64,000 bases of DNA, taken from assembly GCA_944323245.1 (NCBI GenBank), contig CALURT010000005.1, forward strand, positions 1-64,000, in the 5' to 3' direction. The notes under the pieces were generated by a model. That model searched no databases, was not told the origin of the DNA, and was given only the letters and a program-made list of their open reading frames with translations. This document shows, in pieces, positions 10,101 to 17,598 of the stretch. Position 1 is the first letter of the stretch. Every line of letters begins with the position of its first letter. A program made the translations under genes and the position numbers. The DNA comes from an uncultured Bacteroidales bacterium. Its GTDB lineage: Bacteria; Bacteroidota; Bacteroidia; Bacteroidales; UBA932.

Positions 10101-11761
10101 CTATCGTGATGACGTCGTTGGCATTCATTCTCGGCATGCTTCCGTTGGTATTCGCTTCCGGTCCGGGCTCTGCAAGCCGTCAGAATATCGGTACGGGAGT
10201 CTTTTTCGGAATGATAGTCGCCATTCTTGTCGGCATAGTCTTCGTTCCGTTCTTCTTTGTACGGATTTACAAGCTGAAAGAAAGGATTGCGGCACGCAAA
10301 AGGAAAAAACAGATGCAGAAACATGAAAAAGGAAGCGGTTCTTCCGCAGCTCTGATGATTTCGGCGATTCTGCTGATCGGCGGCATGTCGGTTTCATGTT
10401 CGCCGTCGAAGCATTGCGCCGAGCCGGAACTGGATCTTCCGGAAACATATACGGTTACCTCGGGAACTGATTCCCTGACATTGGCGGACGTGGAATGGTG
10501 GAAACTTTTCCCGGACACCACGCTGCACAATCTTATCAACGAGGCCCTGACATACAACAAGGATCTTCTTGTGGCGGCCGAGCGTCTGAAAGAGATGGAA
10601 TACAGGTACAGAATCCAGAAGTCGAAACTCTGGCCGTCCCTTTCCGCCAACGGATACGGAGGAAGCGAGTACATGAATTACGACCGGAGCGGCATGTCGC
10701 CGGATCCGGAATACGGACTGAAGCTCAACTTTACATGGGAAATAGACCTGTGGGGCCATATCCGCTGGGCGAACAGGGAAAAATTGGCCGAATACCTCGC
10801 TTCCGTCGAAGCGCAGAGGGCATTGAGAATATCACTTATTGCAGAAGTGGCGAGAGCCTACTTCGAACTTCAGGCCTTGGACAACGAACTGCAGATTGTC
10901 AGGAAGACATTGGAGTCGAGGGATGAAGGCGTGAGCAAGGCCAAGCTGAGGCTCGACGGCGGTCTGACATCCGATATCCCGTACCAGCAGGCGTTGGTGG
11001 AAAGGGCTACTACCGCGGCCCTCGTCCCTGATCTTGAAAGGCAGATAGCCATCAAGGAGAGCGAGCTGGCCTTTATCACGGGTTCATATCCGAAGGTCAT
11101 GGAGCGTTCCCATGTACCGTTGGAACTGTCATACCGTAGCGAAATCCCGATAGGTGTGCCGTCGCAGCTCCTTGAGCGCAGGCCGGATCTGAGACAGGCG
11201 GAGCAGGATCTGAGGGCAGCCGAAGCCGCTGTCGGAGTCGCACAGGCCGAGCGTTTCCCTACGTTTACGATTTCCCTTGCCGGAGGTACGGAGACCAACA
11301 TTCTCAAAAACATCATAAGTGCACCATATTATATGTTCAATACGGCCGTTGCCGCACCCCTGTTCCAGTTCGGCAGGAGAAAGGCCAACTTCAAGGCGGC
11401 GATAGCGGTGTACAACCAGAAGAAATTGGAATATGAAAAGAGCGTGATGCAGGCTTTCAAGGAGGTTTACGATGCTACCGTAAGCTATAATTCGGCGATA
11501 AGGAACACGGCTCTGAAGTTCGACCTGCAGGAGGCTTCCAAGCAATATGTTTCACTGACGAGCCTGCAGTATATAAACGGGGTCATCGGCTATATCGATG
11601 TGCTCGATGCCCAGAGAAATTATTTCAGCTCGCAAGTAGAGCTCAGCAATGCCATAATGAACGAGTATCAGGTCCTTGTGGACCTTTACAAGGCTTTGGG
11701 CGGCGGCTGGAACTATGAAGGCGAAATCCAAAAATACGAAAAAGATGATAAAGGTAGGTGA
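7199..11761 (+). CDS. RND efflux permease fused to its outer-membrane factor lipoprotein (HAE1 permease + TolC/NodT domain)
   Basis: A single open frame of 1520 residues carries two normally separate pump parts. Residues 1 to about 1035 are a complete AcrB-like proton-driven permease: it begins FFIDRPVFSTVISVIIVLVG, has the paired aspartates in IGIVVDDAIVVVENV and the lysine in LVAKNAILIVEFA, and ends in a basic cytoplasmic tail. Without a stop it runs into MQKHEKGSGSS (Met1039), a hydrophobic stretch and a lipobox-like MSVSC with Cys1067, then a full NodT/OprM-type channel of about 450 residues (FTWEIDLWGHIRWANR, LERRPDLRQAEQDL). The fusion is seen directly. A sequencing indel hiding a stop, or internal initiation at Met1039, cannot be excluded. 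The peroxiredoxin gene overlaps its 3' end by 17 bases. Confidence 0.92.
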   Translation: MKSDFFIDRPVFSTVISVIIVLVGFIGLTLLPIDQYPKIVPPVVKVSASYPGASAQTVAQAVATPIEQELNGTPGMLYMESTNSNSGGFSATITFDISTNPDLAAVEVQNRVKQAEARLPAEVVQNGISVEKEASSRLMTVTILSDDPKFDEIYLSNYATLNVLDMLRRVPGVGRVSNVGSRYYAMQIWVQPDKLASLGLTVQDLQKALKDQNRESAAGVLGQQPIDGVDVTIPIIATGRLSSVSQFENIVVRAGADGSIIRLKDVARVSLEAQSYNTESGINGGNAAVMYVYMLPGANAMEVADNVKATLEEISRNFPEGITYDIPFDMTTYISESIHEVYKTLFEALFLVILVVFLSLQSWRATLIPAIAVPISLVGTFGVMLVFGFSLNMMTLLGLVLAIGIVVDDAIVVVENVDRIMEEEHLSPYEATKKAMGNIAGALIATSLVLCAVFVPVSFLSGITGQLFRQFTVTIAVSVIISTIVALTLSPVMCSLFLKPARQGEQKNIIFRKINEGLAAGNNFFSRIIRACLDHSGRTYAVFGVSIVLIWLIGSALPQSFMPKEDQGYFTVELELPVGATLERTRAVTDRAMDFLMRQPDIQYVLNVTGSSPRIGTSQSNSQLTVILKPWDERKETDINKVMSMIRDTLSLYPESKVYISTPAVIPGLGTSGGISMVLEAKGDAGYEDLHRAADTLLYYASKRKELTGVSASMQRDIPQLFFDADRDKIQMIGVPLSDVFSTLKAFTGSIYVNDFNMFNRVYRVYVQADAPYREHKENLNLFFVRSSSGVMVPVNALGTTSYTTGPGSITRFNMYYAVTITCEAAHGYSTGQAMDVLEETAREHLPDNIGIEWSGLSYQEKKEGGQTGLVLGLALLFVFLFLAAQYESWSIPIAVILTLPIGIAGAYLGVWILGYESNVYFQIGLVMLVGLVAKNAILIVEFAKDEVAKGVPLEAAALDAFRLRFRPIVMTSLAFILGMLPLVFASGPGSASRQNIGTGVFFGMIVAILVGIVFVPFFFVRIYKLKERIAARKRKKQMQKHEKGSGSSAALMISAILLIGGMSVSCSPSKHCAEPELDLPETYTVTSGTDSLTLADVEWWKLFPDTTLHNLINEALTYNKDLLVAAERLKEMEYRYRIQKSKLWPSLSANGYGGSEYMNYDRSGMSPDPEYGLKLNFTWEIDLWGHIRWANREKLAEYLASVEAQRALRISLIAEVARAYFELQALDNELQIVRKTLESRDEGVSKAKLRLDGGLTSDIPYQQALVERATTAALVPDLERQIAIKESELAFITGSYPKVMERSHVPLELSYRSEIPIGVPSQLLERRPDLRQAEQDLRAAEAAVGVAQAERFPTFTISLAGGTETNILKNIISAPYYMFNTAVAAPLFQFGRRKANFKAAIAVYNQKKLEYEKSVMQAFKEVYDATVSYNSAIRNTALKFDLQEASKQYVSLTSLQYINGVIGYIDVLDAQRNYFSSQVELSNAIMNEYQVLVDLYKALGGGWNYEGEIQKYEKDDKGR

Positions 11762-12191
11762 CAGGATTCCTGATTTCACAGTTGTGGACCAGGATGGCAA
11801 TACCGTGACGGGAGATTCCCTTCTCGGTAAAAAGGTTGTATTGTATTTTTATCCCAAGGACAGTACTCCCGGTTGTACGGCCGAGGCCTGCAATCTCAGG
11901 GACAATATCGGAAGTCTGAAGGCTGCCGGCTATGAAATCTACGGAATCAGCAAGGACAGCACGGCTTCCCACAGGAAATTCATCGAGAAGAACGCGCTTC
12001 CTTTTACCCTTCTTTCCGACAAGTCCACCGAAATGCTTCAGGCATTCGGAGCGTGGGGCGAAAAGAAGATGTGCGGAAAGACGGTTGTCGGGACATTGCG
12101 CAAGACATTCATCGTTTCCGCCGAAGGTATCGTGGAAAGGATCATCGAAAAGGTGGATACCAAGAATCACGCATCGCAGATTCTCGGATAG
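11745..12191 (+). CDS. bcp: Thioredoxin-dependent thiol peroxidase (BCP/PrxQ type)
   Basis: This 148-residue peroxiredoxin reduces hydroperoxides using thioredoxin. It begins MIKVGDRIPDFTVVDQDG, typical of BCP. The peroxidatic cysteine is in DSTPGCTAEAC, and the second cysteine five residues later gives the intramolecular disulfide form of E. coli BCP. FYPKD and the GVWG-like AFGAWGEKKMCGK segment also match. The frame is open upstream to 11676, but the family start fits ATG 11745. The gene overlaps the end of the RND fusion and lies tail-to-tail, 6 bases from a PerR-like regulator, which fits a peroxide-defence role. Confidence 0.93.
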   Translation: MIKVGDRIPDFTVVDQDGNTVTGDSLLGKKVVLYFYPKDSTPGCTAEACNLRDNIGSLKAAGYEIYGISKDSTASHRKFIEKNALPFTLLSDKSTEMLQAFGAWGEKKMCGKTVVGTLRKTFIVSAEGIVERIIEKVDTKNHASQILG

Positions 12192-12197
12192 GCATTG

Positions 12198-12668
12198 CTA
12201 TACGGTCACAGGAGTAGTGCCTTTCTGTTTTTTTGTGGAAGGCCTTCCTATGAGCTGTATGTCGACATGGTCGATACGGAAACCGCGGAATCTGCGTTTG
12301 CTCAGATGCTTTTCGACCATTTCGAGCAGGTCGTTGTCCAAGACATCCTTATATCTGTGGTTTTCGCTGTCGTATATGTGGATATGCTTGAATGTATTGA
12401 CGTCGAAGTACATCTTGTTGTTCGAACTCATCCTGTGATGGTATATGCCGAGCAATGCGAGGTTGGCAAGTATGTTGTAGACGGAGGCCACGGTGACTTT
12501 GGTATCCCCGTGTTTCCGGATTTCCTCGGTGACCATATCGGCAGAGGCGTGGCCCAATTTGAGCATGGCCTCATGGACTGCGAGTCTCTGCGGGGTGGCT
12601 TTCAACGAGTGCGCTTTAAGAACACTTCGGAATTGTTCGATATTCGAATTCTTATTGGTACTTGTCAT
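12198..12668 (-). CDS. Fur-family (PerR-like) repressor without any cysteine
   Basis: This 156-residue winged-helix regulator has the Fur-family DNA-binding region (LKATPQRLAVHEAMLKLGHASA, then VTVASVYNILANL) and dimer domain. Aligned by eye to Bacillus PerR, all five regulatory metal ligands are present: His40, Asp89, His95, His97 and Asp108. The four structural zinc cysteines are missing and the protein has no cysteine at all; the usual CxxC position reads YDSENH. It may therefore sense peroxide by histidine oxidation without a zinc site. It has its own -7 box (12694-12701) and sits beside the bcp gene. Identity as Fur family is firm; the peroxide role is inference. Confidence 0.88.
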   Translation of the reverse strand: MTSTNKNSNIEQFRSVLKAHSLKATPQRLAVHEAMLKLGHASADMVTEEIRKHGDTKVTVASVYNILANLALLGIYHHRMSSNNKMYFDVNTFKHIHIYDSENHRYKDVLDNDLLEMVEKHLSKRRFRGFRIDHVDIQLIGRPSTKKQKGTTPVTV

Positions 12669-12693
12669 AAATCTTCTTACTGCTGAGAAAGTG

Positions 12694-12701
12694 CAAAATT
12701 A
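12694..12701 (-). promoter_or_regulatory. -7 box for the PerR-like gene
   Basis: Minus-strand TAATTTTG, an exact consensus match, 25 bases before the ATG of the Fur-family gene. Confidence 0.55.
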
Positions 12702-12731
12702 CTGTTTTTTTGGCTATTGACAAAATTAAAA

Positions 12732-12744
12732 TTGAAATATTCAA
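12732..12744. promoter_or_regulatory. Short dyad TTGAAATATTCAA, possible operator
   Basis: Inverted arms TTGAA and TTCAA surround ATA in the AT-rich divergent spacer between the PerR-like gene and the SDR gene, flanked by two copies of CAAAATTAAAA. Fur/PerR boxes are AT-rich dyads of this kind, but the match is short and the region is AT-rich, so chance is plausible. Confidence 0.25.
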
Positions 12745-12775
12745 AATTAAAAAATTGTAACGGAAAAATACGGTC

Positions 12776-13633
12776 ATGAGGAAAAGAAAATCAGAGGTCC
12801 CGAAATACAGCTCGTACGCACTTGTTACGGGTGCTGCAGGAGGAATGGGACGGATATATGCGGAAGCTCTTGCCAAAAGAGGTTACAATCTTTTGCTCGT
12901 GGATATAAACAGGGACGGATTGGCAGAGACAGATACTCTTATACGACAGACTGTCAAGGAGTTGTATCCTGATAATGCAGAGTGCGGTTTTGAAACCCTC
13001 GTTATCGTACAGGATTTGTCGGAGCAGGACGCCGCAGAGAAAATATTCGCCGAAGCGGAGTCGCACGGATGTGTCGTGGATGTGCTTGTCAATAATGCGG
13101 GGGTATTGTTCTTCAATGATTTTACTGCCGTGCCGGAAAAGAAGATTTCCGTCATGATGATGGTGCACAATTATACTCCTGTGATGCTGTGCCGGAAATT
13201 CCTGCCCGGGATGAAGGAACGGGGCAGGGGATATATTCTCAATGTATCATCCCTTGCCGCATGGATGCCGTGGCCGGGAATCGGCATGTATGGGAATACC
13301 AAACGTTTCGTCAAGGGATTTTCGAGGATGCTGGGAGTGGAATGTGCAGGCACTGGGGTCAGTGTGACAGCGGCATTGTTCGGAGCTGTCGATACTCCGC
13401 TTTACAATCTGAAGCCTTCGCTGAGGAAACTCGCAAGGAGGCTTTTCGTAATGATTGCGCCCGAAAAGGCGGTCGAAAGGGCATTGAAGGCTACATTCAG
13501 ACGCCGGAAGACACTCATGCCGGGATTCATAAACTATATATTCAGGTTTTTCATAGTCATCATTCCGGATTTCGTCCTTGTGTATGCCTTGTCGCGGGTA
13601 CGTCGTATTTGGGCTCGGAATGCGAAAAAATAA
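12776..13633 (+). CDS. Short-chain dehydrogenase/reductase
   Basis: This 285-residue SDR enzyme has the Rossmann motif TGAAGGMG near residue 20, LVDIN after strand 2 (suggesting NAD(H) preference), the NNAG motif at about residue 105, the catalytic serine in NVSSLAA and the YxxxK pair as YGNTK. The hydrophobic C-terminus (FINYIFRFFIVIIPDFVLVYAL) suggests membrane association. The substrate cannot be told from the sequence. It diverges from the PerR-like gene; trxB follows on the same strand but has its own -7 box inside the end of this gene. Confidence 0.9.
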   Translation: MRKRKSEVPKYSSYALVTGAAGGMGRIYAEALAKRGYNLLLVDINRDGLAETDTLIRQTVKELYPDNAECGFETLVIVQDLSEQDAAEKIFAEAESHGCVVDVLVNNAGVLFFNDFTAVPEKKISVMMMVHNYTPVMLCRKFLPGMKERGRGYILNVSSLAAWMPWPGIGMYGNTKRFVKGFSRMLGVECAGTGVSVTAALFGAVDTPLYNLKPSLRKLARRLFVMIAPEKAVERALKATFRRRKTLMPGFINYIFRFFIVIIPDFVLVYALSRVRRIWARNAKK

Positions 13634-13634
13634 G

Positions 13635-13642
13635 TATATTTG
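13635..13642 (+). promoter_or_regulatory. -7 box for trxB
   Basis: TATATTTG, an exact consensus match, with a TTTG 23 bases upstream (13608-13611). It overlaps an upstream in-frame start at 13640, which favours ATG 13664 for trxB. Confidence 0.5.
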
Positions 13643-13663
13643 TCGGTTGCAAAGGAATATTTT

Positions 13664-14605
13664 ATGGAAAATATCAAGTGTCTTATAATAGGAGGCGGTC
13701 CTGCGGGCTACACGGCTGCCATATATGCGGCCCGGGCGAATCTTGCTCCTGTCCTGTATGAAGGACTGCAGCCGGGCGGACAGCTTACGACCACTACCGA
13801 CATCGAGAATTATCCGGGGTTTGAAAATGGGGTTTCAGGCCCGGGACTTATGGTAGCCATGAGGACTCAGGCGGCAAATCTCGGAGCGGACCTGCGCAGC
13901 GGAATAATGGCCCGTGCGGACCTGTCGTCCCGTCCGTTCAGAATCGGATTCGATGACGGGACGGAGGTCTCTGCAGAAAGTCTGATAATAGCCACCGGGG
14001 CTACGGCCAAGTATCTCGGGCTGCCGTCGGAAGAAAAGTTCAGGGGTATGGGCGTATCGGCCTGCGCCACCTGTGACGGCTTCTTCTACAGGGGCAGGAC
14101 GGTTGCCGTGGTCGGAGGAGGGGATTCCGCCTGCGAGGAAGCGTCCTATTTGGCGACATTGTGCCGGAAAGTATACATGATAGTCCGGAGGGATGTCCTC
14201 AGGGCGTCTGCCGCCATGCAGGACAAGGTGAAGTCCACGCCGAACATAGAGATTCTGTGGAACTGCAATGTACGCGAGGTCCTCGGAGGCCTGTCCGGCG
14301 TGACCGGGGCTCTTGTCGAGCGCAAGGGAGAGGGGACGTTTACATTGGACATAGACGGTTTTTTCCTTGCCATAGGGCATCATCCCAATTCGGAAACCGT
14401 TTCCGCATGGGTGAATGTCGACAAGGACGGATACATCATTACCGAGGGCAAGACATCAAGGACGAATGTAGAGGGTGTATTTGCAGCGGGTGATGTGCAG
14501 GACCCTCTTTACAGGCAGGCTATAACGGCTGCGGCATCGGGATGCAGGGCTGCAATGGATGCCGAAAAATTCCTTAATGACATACACTATAGTTCCGAAA
14601 AATGA
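13664..14605 (+). CDS. trxB: Thioredoxin reductase
   Basis: This flavoprotein of 313 residues transfers electrons from NADPH to thioredoxin. FAD binding is shown by CLIIGGGPAGYTAAIYAARA at the N-terminus, the redox-active disulfide by CATC (in SACATCDGFF), and NADPH binding by VVGGGDSACEEA. The C-terminal FAD motif VFAAGDVQD is also present. The start at 13664 gives the usual family N-terminus (MENIKC). bamD begins in its stop codon (ATGA overlap). TrxB would support the thiol peroxidase encoded 1.5 kb upstream. Confidence 0.96.
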   Translation: MENIKCLIIGGGPAGYTAAIYAARANLAPVLYEGLQPGGQLTTTTDIENYPGFENGVSGPGLMVAMRTQAANLGADLRSGIMARADLSSRPFRIGFDDGTEVSAESLIIATGATAKYLGLPSEEKFRGMGVSACATCDGFFYRGRTVAVVGGGDSACEEASYLATLCRKVYMIVRRDVLRASAAMQDKVKSTPNIEILWNCNVREVLGGLSGVTGALVERKGEGTFTLDIDGFFLAIGHHPNSETVSAWVNVDKDGYIITEGKTSRTNVEGVFAAGDVQDPLYRQAITAAASGCRAAMDAEKFLNDIHYSSEK

Positions 14606-15492
14606 AAAAGATACTGATTATATCCCTGCTGTCTGCCGCAGCATTCGTTTCATGCAAATCCCAGTATGAGACACTGCTCAACAGCAACGATGTGGATGCC
14701 AAGTATGAAGCGGCATTCTCATATTACAATTCCGGAAAATACTCCAAGGCGGCAGCCCTTTTCGAGTCATTGGCCGTATTGACCCAAAGGACGGAGAGAG
14801 ACGATACCGTGCAGTATTATTGGGGGATGAGCAACTACATGGCCAAGGACTATTATACGGCCGAGACCAATTTTGACAAGTTCATCAACGAATTTCCGAG
14901 AAGCCCGTTCGCTCCGGAGGCAAGGTTTCTGAGAATCGACTGCCTTTACCGTTCCACGTTGAGGTACGAACTCGACCAGAGCCCGACCTACAGGGCTTTG
15001 GAGGCGATTTCGCAATACATGAAGGAATATCCTGCTTCGGTGCATCTTGATGAATGCCGCGCCATGATGGATGATCTGGATTTCAGATTGGATACAAAGG
15101 CATACGAGGGAGCGAAGCTGTATTACAAGATGGAGGATTACATTGCTTCCCGCGTGGCTTTCAGAAATGTCCTGAAAGACGATGCCGAGAACGTGTACAG
15201 GGAAGACATATTGTATTATATAGCGATGTCTTCATATAAATACGCACAGTTAAGTATATGGCAGAAGCAGCGCGAGCGTTACATGGTATTCATCGACGAT
15301 TATCTCAATTTCAAGGGCGAGTATCCGGATTCGGACTATTCGAGGGAACTCGACCTCCTTTACCGGAGGGTGCAGCGTTTTATGGACCGTTCTTCCGGCG
15401 AAGAGATGATCGGGCAGACGAAAGCCGACGAGAAATTCCTCAAAAAACAGCTGAAAAAAGAAAAATCAGCATCAAGGAAAGAAAAAAATTGA
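14602..15492 (+). CDS. bamD: Outer membrane protein assembly lipoprotein BamD
   Basis: This 296-residue lipoprotein belongs to the BAM complex that inserts beta-barrel proteins. A short signal peptide ends at a lipobox-like AFVSC (Cys19). Tetratricopeptide-like repeats follow, with phrases such as YNSGKYSKAAALFESL, DYYTAETNFDKFINEFP and YIASRVAFRNVLKD. The C-terminus is lysine-rich. Length and repeat layout match Bacteroidetes BamD/YfiO. Translation is coupled to trxB by a 4-base overlap. The partner BamA is encoded at 23497 in this window. Confidence 0.92.
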   Translation: MKKILIISLLSAAAFVSCKSQYETLLNSNDVDAKYEAAFSYYNSGKYSKAAALFESLAVLTQRTERDDTVQYYWGMSNYMAKDYYTAETNFDKFINEFPRSPFAPEARFLRIDCLYRSTLRYELDQSPTYRALEAISQYMKEYPASVHLDECRAMMDDLDFRLDTKAYEGAKLYYKMEDYIASRVAFRNVLKDDAENVYREDILYYIAMSSYKYAQLSIWQKQRERYMVFIDDYLNFKGEYPDSDYSRELDLLYRRVQRFMDRSSGEEMIGQTKADEKFLKKQLKKEKSASRKEKN

Positions 15493-15574
15493 AACTCCGT
15501 CGGATCTGCCATGTATAATTAAATGGACGGATAACCGAACCGTCGCTTGTAAAAAGACAAAAAATAATAAGATT

Positions 15575-15898
15575 ATGACCAAAAAGGTACCTACCAACAC
15601 TGTGACAAGGGATCTCTGCGACCTTGCAAAGCCTACCGGCAACATTTATGAAACCGTCGTCATCCTCTCCAAAAGGGCCAATCAGATAGCACTGGCTGAA
15701 AAAAAGGAGCTTACCAAGAAACTTGAGGATTTCAAGAACGACAGGGATACGATGGAAGAGGTTTTCGAAAACAGGGAGCAGATCGAGATTTCGAAATATT
15801 ATGAAAAGCAGCCTAAGCCTGCACTCGTAGCCATTGCCGAATTCGAAGACAATGAGATTTTCTACAGGATGGCTAAAAACGAGAGTGAAGAACAGTAA
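15575..15898 (+). CDS. rpoZ: Omega-like RNA polymerase subunit (Bacteroidetes RpoZ family)
   Basis: This 107-residue protein resembles the small omega-type subunit annotated in Bacteroidetes beside bamD and recN: it opens with TKKVPTNTVTRDLCDL and has NIYETVVILSKRANQIA, the omega-like helix that packs against the beta-prime subunit. A basic and acidic helical tail follows. The 82-base spacer after bamD has no clear promoter. Its stop and the recN start share one base (TAATG), so the genes are coupled. The order bamD-omega-recN supports the call. Confidence 0.85.
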   Translation: MTKKVPTNTVTRDLCDLAKPTGNIYETVVILSKRANQIALAEKKELTKKLEDFKNDRDTMEEVFENREQIEISKYYEKQPKPALVAIAEFEDNEIFYRMAKNESEEQ

Positions 15899-17577
15899 TG
15901 CTTAAACGGCTTCAGGTCAGGAACTATGTATTGATAGACTCGTTGGAGACAGAGTTTCCGGCGGGCCTTGTCATTATTACTGGTCAGACCGGAGCCGGAA
16001 AATCCATTCTTCTCGGTGCGCTTTCGCTGCTTCTCGGAGCCAAAGCCGATGCATCCGTCATAGGGACGTCATCGGACAATTGTGTCGTGGAGGCCGAGTT
16101 CGCAGTCCGGATTAGTCCGCAGCTTGCCGCATTCCTCGAGCAGAACGAAATCGATGCAGAGGACGGCTCGCTTGTCATCAGAAGAGTGGTAAATCACAAC
16201 GGACGGTCGAGGGCTTTCGTAAACGACTCTCCTGTCAATATCTATACATTGGCCGGGCTGGCTTCATACCTTGTCGACATTCATTCCCAGCATCAGACCG
16301 CATTGCTGACAGACAGGAAATTCCAGTTGTCAATATTGGATTATTTTGCCGGAAACGGCAGCGCCCTCGATGCGTACAGGGAACTTTACAGACGTTACGA
16401 GGCTGTTTCTTCGGAATTGGAGGCGCTTGAGGAAAGGACGAAACGTGCGGCGAGCGAGTACGAATACAATCTTGCCCGTTACGAACGTCTTGAAAAGGCC
16501 GCTCTGAAACCGGGCGAAACCGAAGAATTGGAAGCGGAGCAGAAGCAGCTCGCCAATGCCGAAGACATCAAATCAGCCTTGTGTTCCGCTCAGGACATGC
16601 TGTCGTCGGTGCTCTGCGACGGTGAGGAATATACCGTCGCTTCATTGCTCAAGGATGCAGGCCGCAGGATAGAGAAGATTTCCGGATACGTCCCGGCACT
16701 GTCTTCGTTGGCGGAACGGTTGGAATCCTGCAGGTTGGAGATAGAAGATGCGGTGGGGGAACTTGACTCGATCAATTCGAATGTGGAGGTGTCTCAGGAG
16801 AGGTTGGAAGCCGTTGATGCCCGACTTTCCCTGCTGTACTCGTTGTTCCAGAGCTATTCCTGCCGTACCGTAGAGGAACTTATTGCCGAAAGGGACGCCA
16901 TTGGCCGTTCCTTGACGGATGCTTCTTCCGACGAAGACAGAAAGGAGGCTTTGCGACGTGAAAAGGACGTCCTTTTTGCGGATTTGCAGGCTAAGGCCGG
17001 AGAGTTGTCCGAAAGAAGAAAGGAGGCTGCGGCAAGGTTTTCATCGGCCATATCGGAATCCGTGAGGGGGCTTGAATTGGAGAATGCGGAATTCGTGGCG
17101 GATGTCCTGCCGTCCGGATTGTCCTCTTCTGGCGTGGATGCTGTCAGGTTCAGATTTTCGGCATCGGGAGAAAACCTTGCAGATGTGGCCAAATGTGCTT
17201 CCGGCGGTGAAAGGTCGAGGCTGATGCTCGCCCTGAAGGCCATGATGGCGAAATTCACGGAGATGCCTACCATGATTTTTGACGAGATTGATACCGGCGT
17301 TTCCGGCAGTGTGGCTGACAAGATGGGCTCGATGATATGCGATATGGGCCGGAACATGCAGGTGTTTGCCATCACGCATCTTCCACAGGTTGCGGCAAAG
17401 GGCGACGCCCATTATTTGGTATCTAAAGAAAATGTCTCTGGACGGGCCGTGTCTTCCGTCAGACGGCTTACGTATCAGGAACGCGTGCAGGAAGTGGCGC
17501 GCATGCTGAGCGGCTCGGTTCTTACGGATGCTGCCATAGCCAATGCAGAAGTCCTGCTTTCACAGTCCCGTAATTAA
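15898..17577 (+). CDS. recN: DNA repair ATPase RecN
   Basis: RecN is an SMC-like ATPase acting in double-strand break repair. The 559-residue protein has Walker A GQTGAGKSI near residue 31, a coiled-coil middle region (about residues 150-370), the ABC signature ASGGERSRLMLALK, and Walker B MIFDEIDTGVSG followed by the H-loop region AITHLPQVAA. All motifs needed for ATP hydrolysis are present and the length is normal. It is the last gene of the trxB-bamD-omega-recN run and ends tail-to-tail with the LysM gene. Confidence 0.97.
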   Translation: MLKRLQVRNYVLIDSLETEFPAGLVIITGQTGAGKSILLGALSLLLGAKADASVIGTSSDNCVVEAEFAVRISPQLAAFLEQNEIDAEDGSLVIRRVVNHNGRSRAFVNDSPVNIYTLAGLASYLVDIHSQHQTALLTDRKFQLSILDYFAGNGSALDAYRELYRRYEAVSSELEALEERTKRAASEYEYNLARYERLEKAALKPGETEELEAEQKQLANAEDIKSALCSAQDMLSSVLCDGEEYTVASLLKDAGRRIEKISGYVPALSSLAERLESCRLEIEDAVGELDSINSNVEVSQERLEAVDARLSLLYSLFQSYSCRTVEELIAERDAIGRSLTDASSDEDRKEALRREKDVLFADLQAKAGELSERRKEAAARFSSAISESVRGLELENAEFVADVLPSGLSSSGVDAVRFRFSASGENLADVAKCASGGERSRLMLALKAMMAKFTEMPTMIFDEIDTGVSGSVADKMGSMICDMGRNMQVFAITHLPQVAAKGDAHYLVSKENVSGRAVSSVRRLTYQERVQEVARMLSGSVLTDAAIANAEVLLSQSRN

Positions 17578-17598
17578 CGGGGAAATCCAAAACTGACT

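Noticed and set aside
11676..11744. Upstream extension of the bcp frame
   Set aside because: The extra 23 residues lie inside the RND fusion gene and are unlike the family N-terminus; ATG 11745 fits.
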